From Dulcicalothrix desertica PCC 7102 (GTDB lineage Bacteria > Cyanobacteriota > Cyanobacteriia > Cyanobacteriales > Nostocaceae): a DNA stretch of 64,000 nt. Shown piece after piece: positions 42,447 through 50,490 of this stretch. The notes beneath the pieces were generated by a model. That model saw only the letters and a program-made list of their open reading frames with translations. It did no database searches and was not told the DNA's origin. Where the stretch lies: assembly GCF_003991905.1 (NCBI RefSeq), contig NZ_RSCL01000010.1:300399-364398 (forward strand). Direction: 5' to 3'. How positions within the stretch are numbered: the first letter of the stretch is position 1; every line of letters starts with the position of its first letter. A program made the translations under genes and the position numbers.

Positions 42447-44864
42447 TTACCGATATTTATGCTGTTCTAACAATTGCTGCGCGCGAGGTTTATAGATAAG
42501 GTGAAACAATGCTTCAATATAACGTAACAAGTCTTCACGCTTTTCTTTGGATATAAAATTCCAGAAACCGTATGTACGTGCAAGAGATAAAAGTTTAGTT
42601 GTATGAATTTTCCAGGTGTAAGCAGTATAAACTCTTTCAATACCGCGCTTTGAAATTTCATCCCAGTAAGCAGGGTTACTATCGCATTTAGTCACAAAGT
42701 CGTAAAGTTTGCTGGCAGTCTCTTCCAAATTGGTAGGGTTGATATAAAAACCGTTGACTTTATCTTGAATGATTTCTAGCGGTCCACCAAACTGAGTTGC
42801 AAAAGTTGGCATTCCTGTAATCATCGCTTCTAATATAGTCAGACCAAAAGCTTCAAATAATGCAGGTTGAACAAAAATACCCTTATGGTCGGCAATAACA
42901 CGGTAAATTTCGCCAGAGTCTGTTTTAGAAAGACGCACACCTAACCAACGAATTTTCCCATACAGGTTGTACTCGTCGATAATTTGATAAAGTTTAATAA
43001 TTTCATCACGTTCCTCATTATCACCTGACTCTTCAACTCGTAACTTTCCTGCAACTAAAATTAAATTGCAGTGTTCTTGTAATTCTTGACTTTTACCAAA
43101 ACATTCAGCTAAACCTGTTAAATTTTTGATACGGTCTAGACGTGCCATTGAGAAAATAGGACGTTTACTTGGGTCTTCTAGTTTTCCATATATTAGTGCA
43201 GGGTCATCGAGAGTAAACAACATTTCTTCGAGTCTGAGTCTGTCAGTTTCAACTCGCTCTTCGTTACGGGTGTAGGGAAAATAGTAACTTTCGTTTACTC
43301 CTGGTGGAACTACGTTGAATTTTGGACTAAATAATTCAATCCCATTTACAACGTGGTAAAGTTCGGGCATTGTAAAACATTTGTACGATTCATATTGTCC
43401 AATACTATCTGGGGTGCCAACAATTTCTTGATAGGTACTACTAATTACAAAATTAGCAGCATTCATTGCCAACAAGTCAGCGGTGAACTGCATAGAGAAA
43501 TGATACTTTTCTTCTAAATCTTGCCAGTAAAGGTTGCTAAATAAGTATTTAGATTTTTCTAAAGCGTGTGCGATATTGCACTGAGTCACTTTCATTCGAC
43601 GTGCAAGTAAAAACGCTACCAAGTTACCATCCGAATAATTACCGACGATTAAATCGGGTCTACCTTGAAATTCCCCTATTAATTCTCGTTCAGCATCAAT
43701 AGCATAAGTTTCTAAATACGGCCAAATCTCAAATCTGGATATCCAGTTTTGTGTCATATTTGGGTTAAACTCGCGGAACGGTACACGTAAAATCCAAGCA
43801 TTTGTAGTACCGTAGACTTTTTCTAAACGCTGGTTGCAAAGTGTACCGTCGTTATTGGAAATAAGACGTGACAGAATTATTACTTTTGGTTGTACATTCA
43901 GTTCACCGAGTCCTGCTAAAAGCGCATCTTCTTCGAGTTGCGTCTCTAAATTTTTAGCTTGGTCGAGTACATAAACGACTTGACCCCCGGTATCTGGTCT
44001 TCCTAATACTCCTTCTTGTCCAAACCATCCATGAGGTGATACCAATACTATATTGAATATCATTGGGATGCGTGATATGAAAGTTTCCAGAGTTTGAGGC
44101 GCCGGAGAGTCGATTAAATCATCTAGAATATTAAGAGTTTCAAGGACTCGTGCAGCAGTATTTCCCCAACCTGGTTCAAACCCCATCGTTTGTAAGTCCA
44201 AACGAAACGTTTCTAACGGTTCATATAATGGAAGGTTGCTGATAAATGCAATAGCTGCTTTAATTTTTTCTGAAAGATGCTGCTGAGATTGAATGCGTCC
44301 ATTGATTAGTAATTGGATACCACGATATTGGTGCAAACGCAAAAAATTAAATAAACTTTCTTGCCATTGTTTCGGGTCAGCAAAAAGTTTACTCGAAAGG
44401 TAACGGTTGAGAAACTCCACACCTTTCCCAATATTTTTAGGGTCGCGAATTATGGGTGAATAATCGTAAAATGGACCAAAATCAATTTCTAATAAGTCAC
44501 CTTCGTTTGGATAATAGCGGTTAACCAAACGGTCACGCATATCCAAAAGGTCTTGCACAGTCATCGCTTCAATACTCAAATCAGAAGTCAACAAGTAAAC
44601 TTCTTGACTCGCTATTTTAGAACGAATAATAAAGCAAAGATTAGAGTCTTCTTGAATTATCTCTTGAGTATAATAAATTAGCTTACTTAGATGTGAACTT
44701 TGAGTATGAGCATTTTTTTGATGTTTTGTACAAAAATCTTCATATAAATTTAAAATGTCGTTCCGCAATAAATAACGCTTCTCACACAAACGTAATTCAC
44801 TCATCAATGAACGTAAATCATTTTTTTCATCACTATTTAGGACTGCTTGCAATAATTCAGACAT
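42447..44864 (-). CDS. susA: sucrose synthase
   Basis: 805 residues, full length. The N-terminal sucrose-synthase-specific region leads into a GT-B fold: LVSPHGWFGQEGVLGRPDTG near 275-294, and GT4 motifs FSMARLDRIKNLTG near 575 and FEAFGLTILEAM near 670, where the E-x7-E pair contacts UDP-sugar. It catalyses reversible cleavage of sucrose with UDP or ADP, a key step of sucrose use in heterocystous cyanobacteria. Cytosolic. ATG 44864. No sucrose-phosphate synthase gene is nearby. Confidence 0.96.
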   Translation of the reverse strand: MSELLQAVLNSDEKNDLRSLMSELRLCEKRYLLRNDILNLYEDFCTKHQKNAHTQSSHLSKLIYYTQEIIQEDSNLCFIIRSKIASQEVYLLTSDLSIEAMTVQDLLDMRDRLVNRYYPNEGDLLEIDFGPFYDYSPIIRDPKNIGKGVEFLNRYLSSKLFADPKQWQESLFNFLRLHQYRGIQLLINGRIQSQQHLSEKIKAAIAFISNLPLYEPLETFRLDLQTMGFEPGWGNTAARVLETLNILDDLIDSPAPQTLETFISRIPMIFNIVLVSPHGWFGQEGVLGRPDTGGQVVYVLDQAKNLETQLEEDALLAGLGELNVQPKVIILSRLISNNDGTLCNQRLEKVYGTTNAWILRVPFREFNPNMTQNWISRFEIWPYLETYAIDAERELIGEFQGRPDLIVGNYSDGNLVAFLLARRMKVTQCNIAHALEKSKYLFSNLYWQDLEEKYHFSMQFTADLLAMNAANFVISSTYQEIVGTPDSIGQYESYKCFTMPELYHVVNGIELFSPKFNVVPPGVNESYYFPYTRNEERVETDRLRLEEMLFTLDDPALIYGKLEDPSKRPIFSMARLDRIKNLTGLAECFGKSQELQEHCNLILVAGKLRVEESGDNEERDEIIKLYQIIDEYNLYGKIRWLGVRLSKTDSGEIYRVIADHKGIFVQPALFEAFGLTILEAMITGMPTFATQFGGPLEIIQDKVNGFYINPTNLEETASKLYDFVTKCDSNPAYWDEISKRGIERVYTAYTWKIHTTKLLSLARTYGFWNFISKEKREDLLRYIEALFHLIYKPRAQQLLEQHKYR

Positions 44865-45157
44865 GATATACCTTGTTTTTTATTTTTATTCGCCCAAAGT
44901 TATACTTACACTAACTACAAGTTCCTTGCACTCTAACTAAAGAGATAATCCTGCCAACGGATGTAACGGATGGTTGATTTTTAACAAAAGTTTATTTTGC
45001 GAGTTTTTTATTTCAGCTAATTTTAATATTAGTAAAGTTAAATCAAGTTTTGAATAGATAGATATTATAACTCAGCCAATATGTCTATAATTGCAGTACA
45101 AAATCCAGAAACAAATCCATTTTGGGTTTCAGTGATTAAATATCACAGGAGATTGGT
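44865..45157. other. intergenic region with GTAACGGAT copy
   Basis: 293 bases between the divergent susA and a small membrane peptide gene. A two-unit GTAACGGAT repeat is at 44955-44972. Promoters for both genes should lie here, but no confident motif was assigned. Confidence 0.6.
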
Positions 45158-45274
45158 ATGACTAACAATACGCAAAAAGCAATTATTGATGACCATAGTG
45201 TCCCTAGCATATTTATGACACTTTTGGCTATCTTTTGCGGTATCACGGTTATTTTCCTTCTAGGCATTTTCTAA
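45158..45274 (+). CDS. 38-residue single-span membrane peptide
   Basis: ATG at 45158 follows a good AGGAG ribosome-binding site (45147-45151). The peptide starts MTNNTQKAIIDDHSVPS and continues with about 20 hydrophobic residues (IFMTLLAIFCGITVIFLLGIF), ending in TAA. It is the size and form of small photosynthetic-complex or membrane-subunit peptides but matches none that I can name. The RBS, clean start and membrane helix make it a likely real small gene. Confidence 0.65.
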   Translation: MTNNTQKAIIDDHSVPSIFMTLLAIFCGITVIFLLGIF

Positions 45275-45398
45275 ATACTAACTGTCGTCATTCTCAATAT
45301 TGACTGTCATTAGGTTGCTTTATAACTATAAAACTGTAGAGATATTTAACTTTGTAATTCTCTACAGTCTTTTATTACTTATTTGCTTGTATAATTAA

Positions 45399-45473
45399 GG
45401 GCGAACGATGGGACTTGAACCCACGAATGGTGGTACCACAAACCACTGCCTTAACCACTTGGCGACGCTCGCC
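45399..45473 (-). tRNA. tRNA-His (GTG)
   Basis: Read on the minus strand: G-1 followed by acceptor GCGAGCG pairing with CGTTCGC (one G-U), anticodon stem GTGGT/ACCAC around loop TTGTGGT giving anticodon GTG, T arm GTGGGTTCAAGTCCCAT, and C73 opposite G-1 as expected for tRNA-His. CCA not encoded. Confidence 0.93.
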
Positions 45474-45587
45474 ACGTCACTAAAACATAATAGCACACAA
45501 AAAATAAAATAGGCAAGAGTAGTTCAAAAGGAACGGATTGATTTTTTTTCAAGTCTGATAATTATAGCTAATAACCAATTTAAGAGC

Positions 45588-45965
45588 ATGAAATCAGCGA
45601 TTATTACAGGTGTGGGAGTTTTAGGACTATCTTTGTTGGCTATCGCTATGGTAAAAAGTAATCCTAGCGAGGCTTCCTATCAACAGTATGCTGTCAAAGA
45701 ACTGTCTAGTTACGTAAAATCCAACGTGTGTAAGAAAAGTCTTGGTATATTAGATAAACTTATTAATAATCAGTGTGACAAATTTGTCGATGCTGCTAGT
45801 CCGCAAATGCGCGATATTATTGCTGCTAGCACCGAAAGACACGATTTTATGGTTTTCAGTGTTTACAGTACTGAATTGAAAATCAGTGATTGGGTGCCTT
45901 CTTACAAATTTCAGACTTTAGGCGCCTTCGATAAATTCTACACTTACAGCGCACAGCAAAACTAA
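45588..45965 (+). CDS. DUF4359-like exported protein
   Basis: 125 residues. N-terminal signal/anchor (IITGVGVLGLSLLAIAM, residues 4-20), then a small domain with two cysteines (VCKKSLGILDKLINNQCDKF) and YSTELKISDWVPSYKFQTLG, characteristic of the cyanobacterial DUF4359 family. Function unknown; predicted periplasmic or membrane-tethered. Ends before a GC-rich inverted repeat shared with the convergent pentapeptide-TPR gene. Confidence 0.8.
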   Translation: MKSAIITGVGVLGLSLLAIAMVKSNPSEASYQQYAVKELSSYVKSNVCKKSLGILDKLINNQCDKFVDAASPQMRDIIAASTERHDFMVFSVYSTELKISDWVPSYKFQTLGAFDKFYTYSAQQN

Positions 45966-46018
45966 GGAACGTTTAATAAAACTTTCCCCATTCTTAATTT
46001 TGGCTGGATATAATAAAA

Positions 46019-46049
46019 GCGCCAGTGAATACGGTGCAAAAACTGGCGC
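46019..46049. terminator. GCGCCAGT...ACTGGCGC inverted repeat
   Basis: An 8-bp perfect stem with a 15-base loop between the convergent DUF4359 and pentapeptide-TPR genes; the stem contains GGCGCC. Probably a terminator although no strong U-run follows. Confidence 0.55.
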
Positions 46050-46108
46050 CAAGTGTTATCAGGTTATAAGCAAGCACTATTCTATGTTGACTCTACATGA
46101 TGCACCAC

Positions 46109-46137
46109 GGGGTCAGACACCTGTAGGGTATGACCCC
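46109..46137. terminator. GGGGTCA...TGACCCC inverted repeat
   Basis: A 7-bp stem with a 15-base loop, six bases 3' of the pentapeptide-TPR stop codon on the minus strand. Possible terminator for that gene. Confidence 0.5.
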
Positions 46138-46142
46138 ATATT

Positions 46143-47849
46143 TTAGAGTGTAGAGAGAATATTTTGAGCGCGTTTAATACCTTCGCTATCATTACGCTGG
46201 GTATATATTTTGAGAGCTTGTTCAATAGCGAGTTTTGCTTCGGGTTTTCGTTTCAAAGCGAGTAGGGAGTTGGCTTGATTTTCGTATGCAAGTGCGTGGT
46301 TGGGGTCACGTTGAAGTACTCGCACGCAGTCTTTGAGTGCATCTTCGTAGCGTTTGCGGGCAAATCTGGCTAAACTACGTTGGTAATAAGCGTCTATATA
46401 ATTGTTATCTATATCTATGGTTCGGTCGAAGTCTTTTGTTGCATCTCTATATTCACCGATAGCATAACGTGCTATTCCTCGGTTTAAGAAAACTTCTGCC
46501 CAGTCGCTAGAGTTATCGATGGCTTTGTTATAATCTTGAATTGCTGCTTGATAGTTTTTGTTGGCAAAGTGTGCGACACCACGTGCGTGATAAGCTGATG
46601 CTAGTTTGGGATTGAGACGTAGTGCGGTGGATGCTTCGTTGATGGCAGCAGAATAATTTTTTTGAAGTCTATATATATTAGCTTTGCCGCTGTATGCTTC
46701 TGCATAGCTGCCATTAATATTGATTGCTTTATCAAAATCAGCTAAGGCGCCTGTATAATCTTGGGTGAGCGTGCGGGTTATACCTCGGTTGTTATAAGCA
46801 CGAGCAAAGTTAGCGTCAATTTCTATGGCTTTGTTGTAATCAGCAATGGCGCCTTGGTAATCTTTTAATTTGCTTTTAGCTAAACCGCGATTAGCATAAG
46901 CTTCAATGTTACGAGAGTCTGTACTTATAGCTCTATCGTAGTATGAGATGGCGCCTTGGTAGTCACGTCTTCTAAAACGATTATCTCCCCAGAGGTTAAA
47001 GTCAGATGCATCTGCTTTAAATGTATCATTGCTTAATCTAGCTGCATCAATATTGGCGCCGCGTAAGTCAGCACCTCGTAAACTCACACCATTTAAATTC
47101 GCGTCACGTAAATCAGCATCACGTAAATCAGCATCATCTAAATTGGCGTTAGTTAAATTGGTACTACGTAACTTAGCGTTATTTAAATTAGCATTTCGCA
47201 AACTAGCATAACTGAGATTGGCGTTGCTTAACTCTGCTGCGCGTAAATCATACCCGTTTAAATTCGCATTGCTAAGATTAACACCGTTGAGATTTATGTC
47301 ATTGAGATTGAGACTACGTAAATCAACGCCACTCAAATCAACCCCGCTTAAGTTTACACCGCGCAGGTTCACACGGTCGAGCCTAGCGCCGCGTAACTTG
47401 GCATTGCTAAGGGAAACACCATATAAATTTACGTTTCTTAAATCAGTATCCGTTAAATCGGCGCCATTCAAATTCGCGTTACTCAAATCAGCATCGCTCA
47501 AATCGGCGCCACTTAAATCAGCATAACTAAGATTAGCATTTTGTAAATCAGACCTTTCCAAATCAGCATCACTCAAATCAGCACTGCTTAAATTGGCATT
47601 TCTGAGATTAGCACGATTTAAATCGGCTCTACGTAAGTTAGCGTCATTTAAATCCGCATCTCTAAGGTTTTGCCGACTTAACGAAGCTCCTTGTAAGTCA
47701 CATTTACGACACTTCTTTGTTTCAAGTAGCTGCTTGACATGTTCAGGTTTTTCTGCTTTTGCGGGTATGTAAGGTAGTAAAGGTATTGATAAGGCAATTA
47801 GGGCAAAAAACTTATTGAGTATAGATTTGCGACTGGTTGAAGAATTCAT
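46143..47849 (-). CDS. exported pentapeptide-repeat plus TPR protein
   Basis: 568 residues. Signal peptide/anchor near residues 10-30 (FFALIALSIPLLPYIP). Residues ~45-275 are an unbroken run of pentapeptide repeats of the A(D/N)LxxAxL type, broken by a Val-rich stretch (VNLSGVDLSGVDL). From ~285 to the end are about eight TPR units (AISYYDRAISTDSRNIEAY, AIADYNKAIEIDANF). It combines a right-handed beta-helix and a TPR solenoid in one periplasmic scaffold. A CxxC-like CRKCDLQG sits at the start of the repeats. Function unknown. Confidence 0.85.
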   Translation of the reverse strand: MNSSTSRKSILNKFFALIALSIPLLPYIPAKAEKPEHVKQLLETKKCRKCDLQGASLSRQNLRDADLNDANLRRADLNRANLRNANLSSADLSDADLERSDLQNANLSYADLSGADLSDADLSNANLNGADLTDTDLRNVNLYGVSLSNAKLRGARLDRVNLRGVNLSGVDLSGVDLRSLNLNDINLNGVNLSNANLNGYDLRAAELSNANLSYASLRNANLNNAKLRSTNLTNANLDDADLRDADLRDANLNGVSLRGADLRGANIDAARLSNDTFKADASDFNLWGDNRFRRRDYQGAISYYDRAISTDSRNIEAYANRGLAKSKLKDYQGAIADYNKAIEIDANFARAYNNRGITRTLTQDYTGALADFDKAININGSYAEAYSGKANIYRLQKNYSAAINEASTALRLNPKLASAYHARGVAHFANKNYQAAIQDYNKAIDNSSDWAEVFLNRGIARYAIGEYRDATKDFDRTIDIDNNYIDAYYQRSLARFARKRYEDALKDCVRVLQRDPNHALAYENQANSLLALKRKPEAKLAIEQALKIYTQRNDSEGIKRAQNILSTL

Positions 47850-48259
47850 ATTTGTCTATTATTGAATAAGGTAATTAATTCAATCAGCATCCAGTATCGC
47901 TGACATATATATTGTGTAATTTGTTTCTAAAATAACCTAAGTATTTATAATTAGCATTGTTCCAGCATTGTGGCACAGGCATCCTTGTCTGTGTTATAAT
48001 GTAATAATATTTACCACAAAGACACAGAGAACGCAGAGGAAGAGAAAGAAAAAAGATAATATATGTGTTCGGTATCTTGGTGAGGAAATCCGTCTGTGGT
48101 TCGCTGTCATCAGCCAGTAAAAGACGATAAATTATAAAAGTACGGACAGGTAAGTTGACTTGTTCTTATTTCGGCGCCTAGTACTAGCAAGCGCAACACT
48201 CCTACCCAGGTTGGAAGAATATAACCAAAAACGAATTAACAAAAACTCAGGATTGTGTT
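47850..48259. other. intergenic region with dispersed repeats
   Basis: 410 bases between divergent genes. It holds a CACAGGCATCCTTGTCTGTG inverted repeat (47974-47993), an ACCACAAAGACACAGAGAAC-type repeat common in cyanobacteria (near 48012-48040), and no gene. Promoters of both flanking genes presumably lie at its ends. Confidence 0.6.
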
Positions 48260-49255
48260 ATGCGTAAAAAATTACAGCGAACTATTAAACCGCTCTTAAA
48301 ACCGTTACTCCTGCTATGTCTTGTATTTGGCTTGGCATTTAGTCATGTAGATAATGCTTATGCAGCAGGCAGTGGTGGTAGAATCGGTGGTGGTTCTTTT
48401 AGAATGCCAAGCAGTAGTCGTCCTTATAGTGGTCCTCGTACTTATGCACCTGGTGGTGGATACGGTGGTGGATACTATCCAGGTGGTGGTGGGTTTGGTT
48501 TTCCCTTCCTATTACCATTTTGGGGAATTGGTGGAGGATTTGGTTCTATCTTCGGTATTTTAATATTTTTTGCCGTTGCTAACTTTATCTTGCAAGCGTT
48601 CCGTCGTGTTGGCAGTGGTGGTGATTCATCATCATACGAAGAAGCATATACACCTAACCCAACGGTATCGGTAACAAAATTACAAGTAGGATTACTCGCT
48701 TCAGCACGTGGGTTACAAGAAGAACTTAACCGAATAGCAGAAACAGCAGATACTAATACAGATGCAGGACGTGCAGAAGTATTACAAGAAGCAAGTTTAG
48801 CCTTACTTCGTCACCCTGAATATTGGGTATATGCAGGTGGTAGCACACAACAAGCACGTTTAAACTCCGCAGAAGCAGAATTTAACCGTTTGGCATTAGG
48901 GGAACGCAGTAAGTTTACTGAAGAAACCTTATCAAACGTCAATAATCAACTCAAGGGAAACATCGCGCACCAAGACGCTTTACCATCTTCTGGTGAAATC
49001 GATAACCCCACCGATTTAATTACCTCTGGCCCAGGAGAATATATAATAGTTACACTCTTGGCAGCTACACTTGGTAAATATGAAATGCCAGCAATAAATG
49101 GCGCCGATGAGTTACGTCAAGCACTGCGTCAAATTGGTAGCATATCTAGCGACAAGCTTTTAGCAATTGAAGTATTGTGGACTCCCCAGGCGCCTGGTGA
49201 TACCTTAACATCAGATGACCTACTCGCAGAATATACTGATTTGAAATTGGTGTAA
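48260..49255 (+). CDS. DUF1517 family membrane protein
   Basis: 331 residues. Signal sequence (LLKPLLLLCLVFGLAFS), then a Gly/Ser/Tyr-rich linker (GGGYGGGYYPGGGGFGF) at about residues 55-80, a membrane segment (FGILIFFAVANFILQAF) and a C-terminal domain from ~130. That domain has VSVTKLQVGLLASARGLQEE, LLRHPEYWVYAG and FNRLALGERSKF, characteristic of the DUF1517 family found in cyanobacteria and chloroplasts. Role unsettled. Confidence 0.9.
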   Translation: MRKKLQRTIKPLLKPLLLLCLVFGLAFSHVDNAYAAGSGGRIGGGSFRMPSSSRPYSGPRTYAPGGGYGGGYYPGGGGFGFPFLLPFWGIGGGFGSIFGILIFFAVANFILQAFRRVGSGGDSSSYEEAYTPNPTVSVTKLQVGLLASARGLQEELNRIAETADTNTDAGRAEVLQEASLALLRHPEYWVYAGGSTQQARLNSAEAEFNRLALGERSKFTEETLSNVNNQLKGNIAHQDALPSSGEIDNPTDLITSGPGEYIIVTLLAATLGKYEMPAINGADELRQALRQIGSISSDKLLAIEVLWTPQAPGDTLTSDDLLAEYTDLKLV

Positions 49256-49291
49256 TACCAATTAGTCTGAAAATTTCATAACCCCTTGTAG

Positions 49292-49311
49292 AGACGCGAC
49301 ATGTCGCGTCT
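49292..49311 (+). terminator. AGACGCGACATGTCGCGTCT palindrome
   Basis: A perfect 20-base palindrome followed by ATTTTT, 37 bases after the DUF1517 stop. A GC-rich variant of the GACGTTACATGTAACGTC family; a good terminator candidate. Confidence 0.65.
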
Positions 49312-49383
49312 ATTTTTGTGGGTTTTGATCTGGGTGGGAAATATACTTGAACTATGATTACGTATATTTAAAGAGGAACGACA

Positions 49384-50418
49384 GTGAGGAGCAAGCGTAA
49401 ACTAAGTAAACTAATAATACTTTGCTGTACAACGGCTATTATTCTAAGCTCTGCCCAATTCCAAGGACTAGCAAGCAAAAATGCCCCTGCTATACTAGAC
49501 ACAACTCAACAAGTAACAGGTAGATTTGCCAACCCGCAATTACTATATACTCTTAGGGCACATTCTGGAACAGTTAAATCTCTGGCTTTTAGTCCCGAAG
49601 GTAGAGTTTTAGCAAGTGGTGGTGGTGATAACGATGGTCATATATATCTATGGGACACTGTGAAAGGCAGAAAAAAGGGTATAGTCAACCGCGCACATAA
49701 AACAGCAGTAGAATCATTATTAATTTCACCCGATGGACAAAATCTAATTAGCTGTAGCAATGATAACAGCATTAATATATGGAATTTAAGAAACAACGAA
49801 TTTTTAAGGTCTTTCGTTGCTCATAGCACTAACGTCATGTCCCTAGCAGTTACACCAGATAGTAAAGTACTAGTTAGCGGCGCCATAGATGGTATTCGTG
49901 TCTGGGACTTATTACAACGGCGCCCGTTAGCAACTTTGGTAAAATACGATAACTTAATTCATTCTGTGGCAATAAGTCCTGACGGTCAAACTTTAGCAAG
50001 CGGTGATAGCAAAGGTGTTATCAAACTGTGGAATTTGAGTACAGGTAAAGTCATTCGTGGTTATGTTGCACATTCCGATGCAGTTAGTAGCTTGATATTT
50101 AGTCAAAATGGACAAACATTAATTAGCGCAAGTCGTGACCGAACCATTAGACTGTGGAATTTGAATGCAGCAACACTTGAGCGAACATTAACAGGACATA
50201 GCGACTGGGTAAATGCAATAGCAGTACATCCGAATGGAGAAATTTTGGCAAGTGCAGGACGTGATGGCGCCAAAATTTGGAATTTAACTACAGGTGAATT
50301 AGTAACAAGTTTATACGCTCATACAGACTGGGTAAGTGCAGTAGCATTTAGTCCCGACGGTCAAACCCTAGCAACAGGTGGTTTCGATAAGCGAGTCTAT
50401 TTGTGGAAGAGTGAGTAA
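49384..50418 (+). CDS. exported WD40 repeat protein
   Basis: 344 residues from GTG 49384 with an AGAGG ribosome-binding site upstream. A signal peptide (IILCCTTAIILSSAQF) precedes a propeller of seven WD40 blades starting at LLYTLRAHSGTVKSLAFSPE near residue 53. No catalytic domain. Predicted to fold in the periplasm. Its C-terminal stop lies next to the GTAACGGAT inverted repeat. Confidence 0.87.
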   Translation: MRSKRKLSKLIILCCTTAIILSSAQFQGLASKNAPAILDTTQQVTGRFANPQLLYTLRAHSGTVKSLAFSPEGRVLASGGGDNDGHIYLWDTVKGRKKGIVNRAHKTAVESLLISPDGQNLISCSNDNSINIWNLRNNEFLRSFVAHSTNVMSLAVTPDSKVLVSGAIDGIRVWDLLQRRPLATLVKYDNLIHSVAISPDGQTLASGDSKGVIKLWNLSTGKVIRGYVAHSDAVSSLIFSQNGQTLISASRDRTIRLWNLNAATLERTLTGHSDWVNAIAVHPNGEILASAGRDGAKIWNLTTGELVTSLYAHTDWVSAVAFSPDGQTLATGGFDKRVYLWKSE

Positions 50419-50420
50419 TG

Positions 50421-50490
50421 GCAACGGATTACGTAACGGATGTAACGGATGATTTATGAGTTCATCCGTTACATCCGTTACATCCGTTGC
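50421..50490. terminator. GTAACGGAT inverted-repeat hairpin between convergent genes
   Basis: Forward units at 50421-50450 and reverse units at 50463-50490 form a ~27-bp stem with a 12-base loop, filling the whole gap between the WD40 and metalloprotease genes. Both genes end within three bases of it. Confidence 0.7.

Noticed and set aside
48061..48180. Possible riboswitch before the DUF1517 gene
   Set aside because: Some pairing potential (TCCGTCTG with downstream CGGAC), but no match to a known riboswitch core that I can defend.
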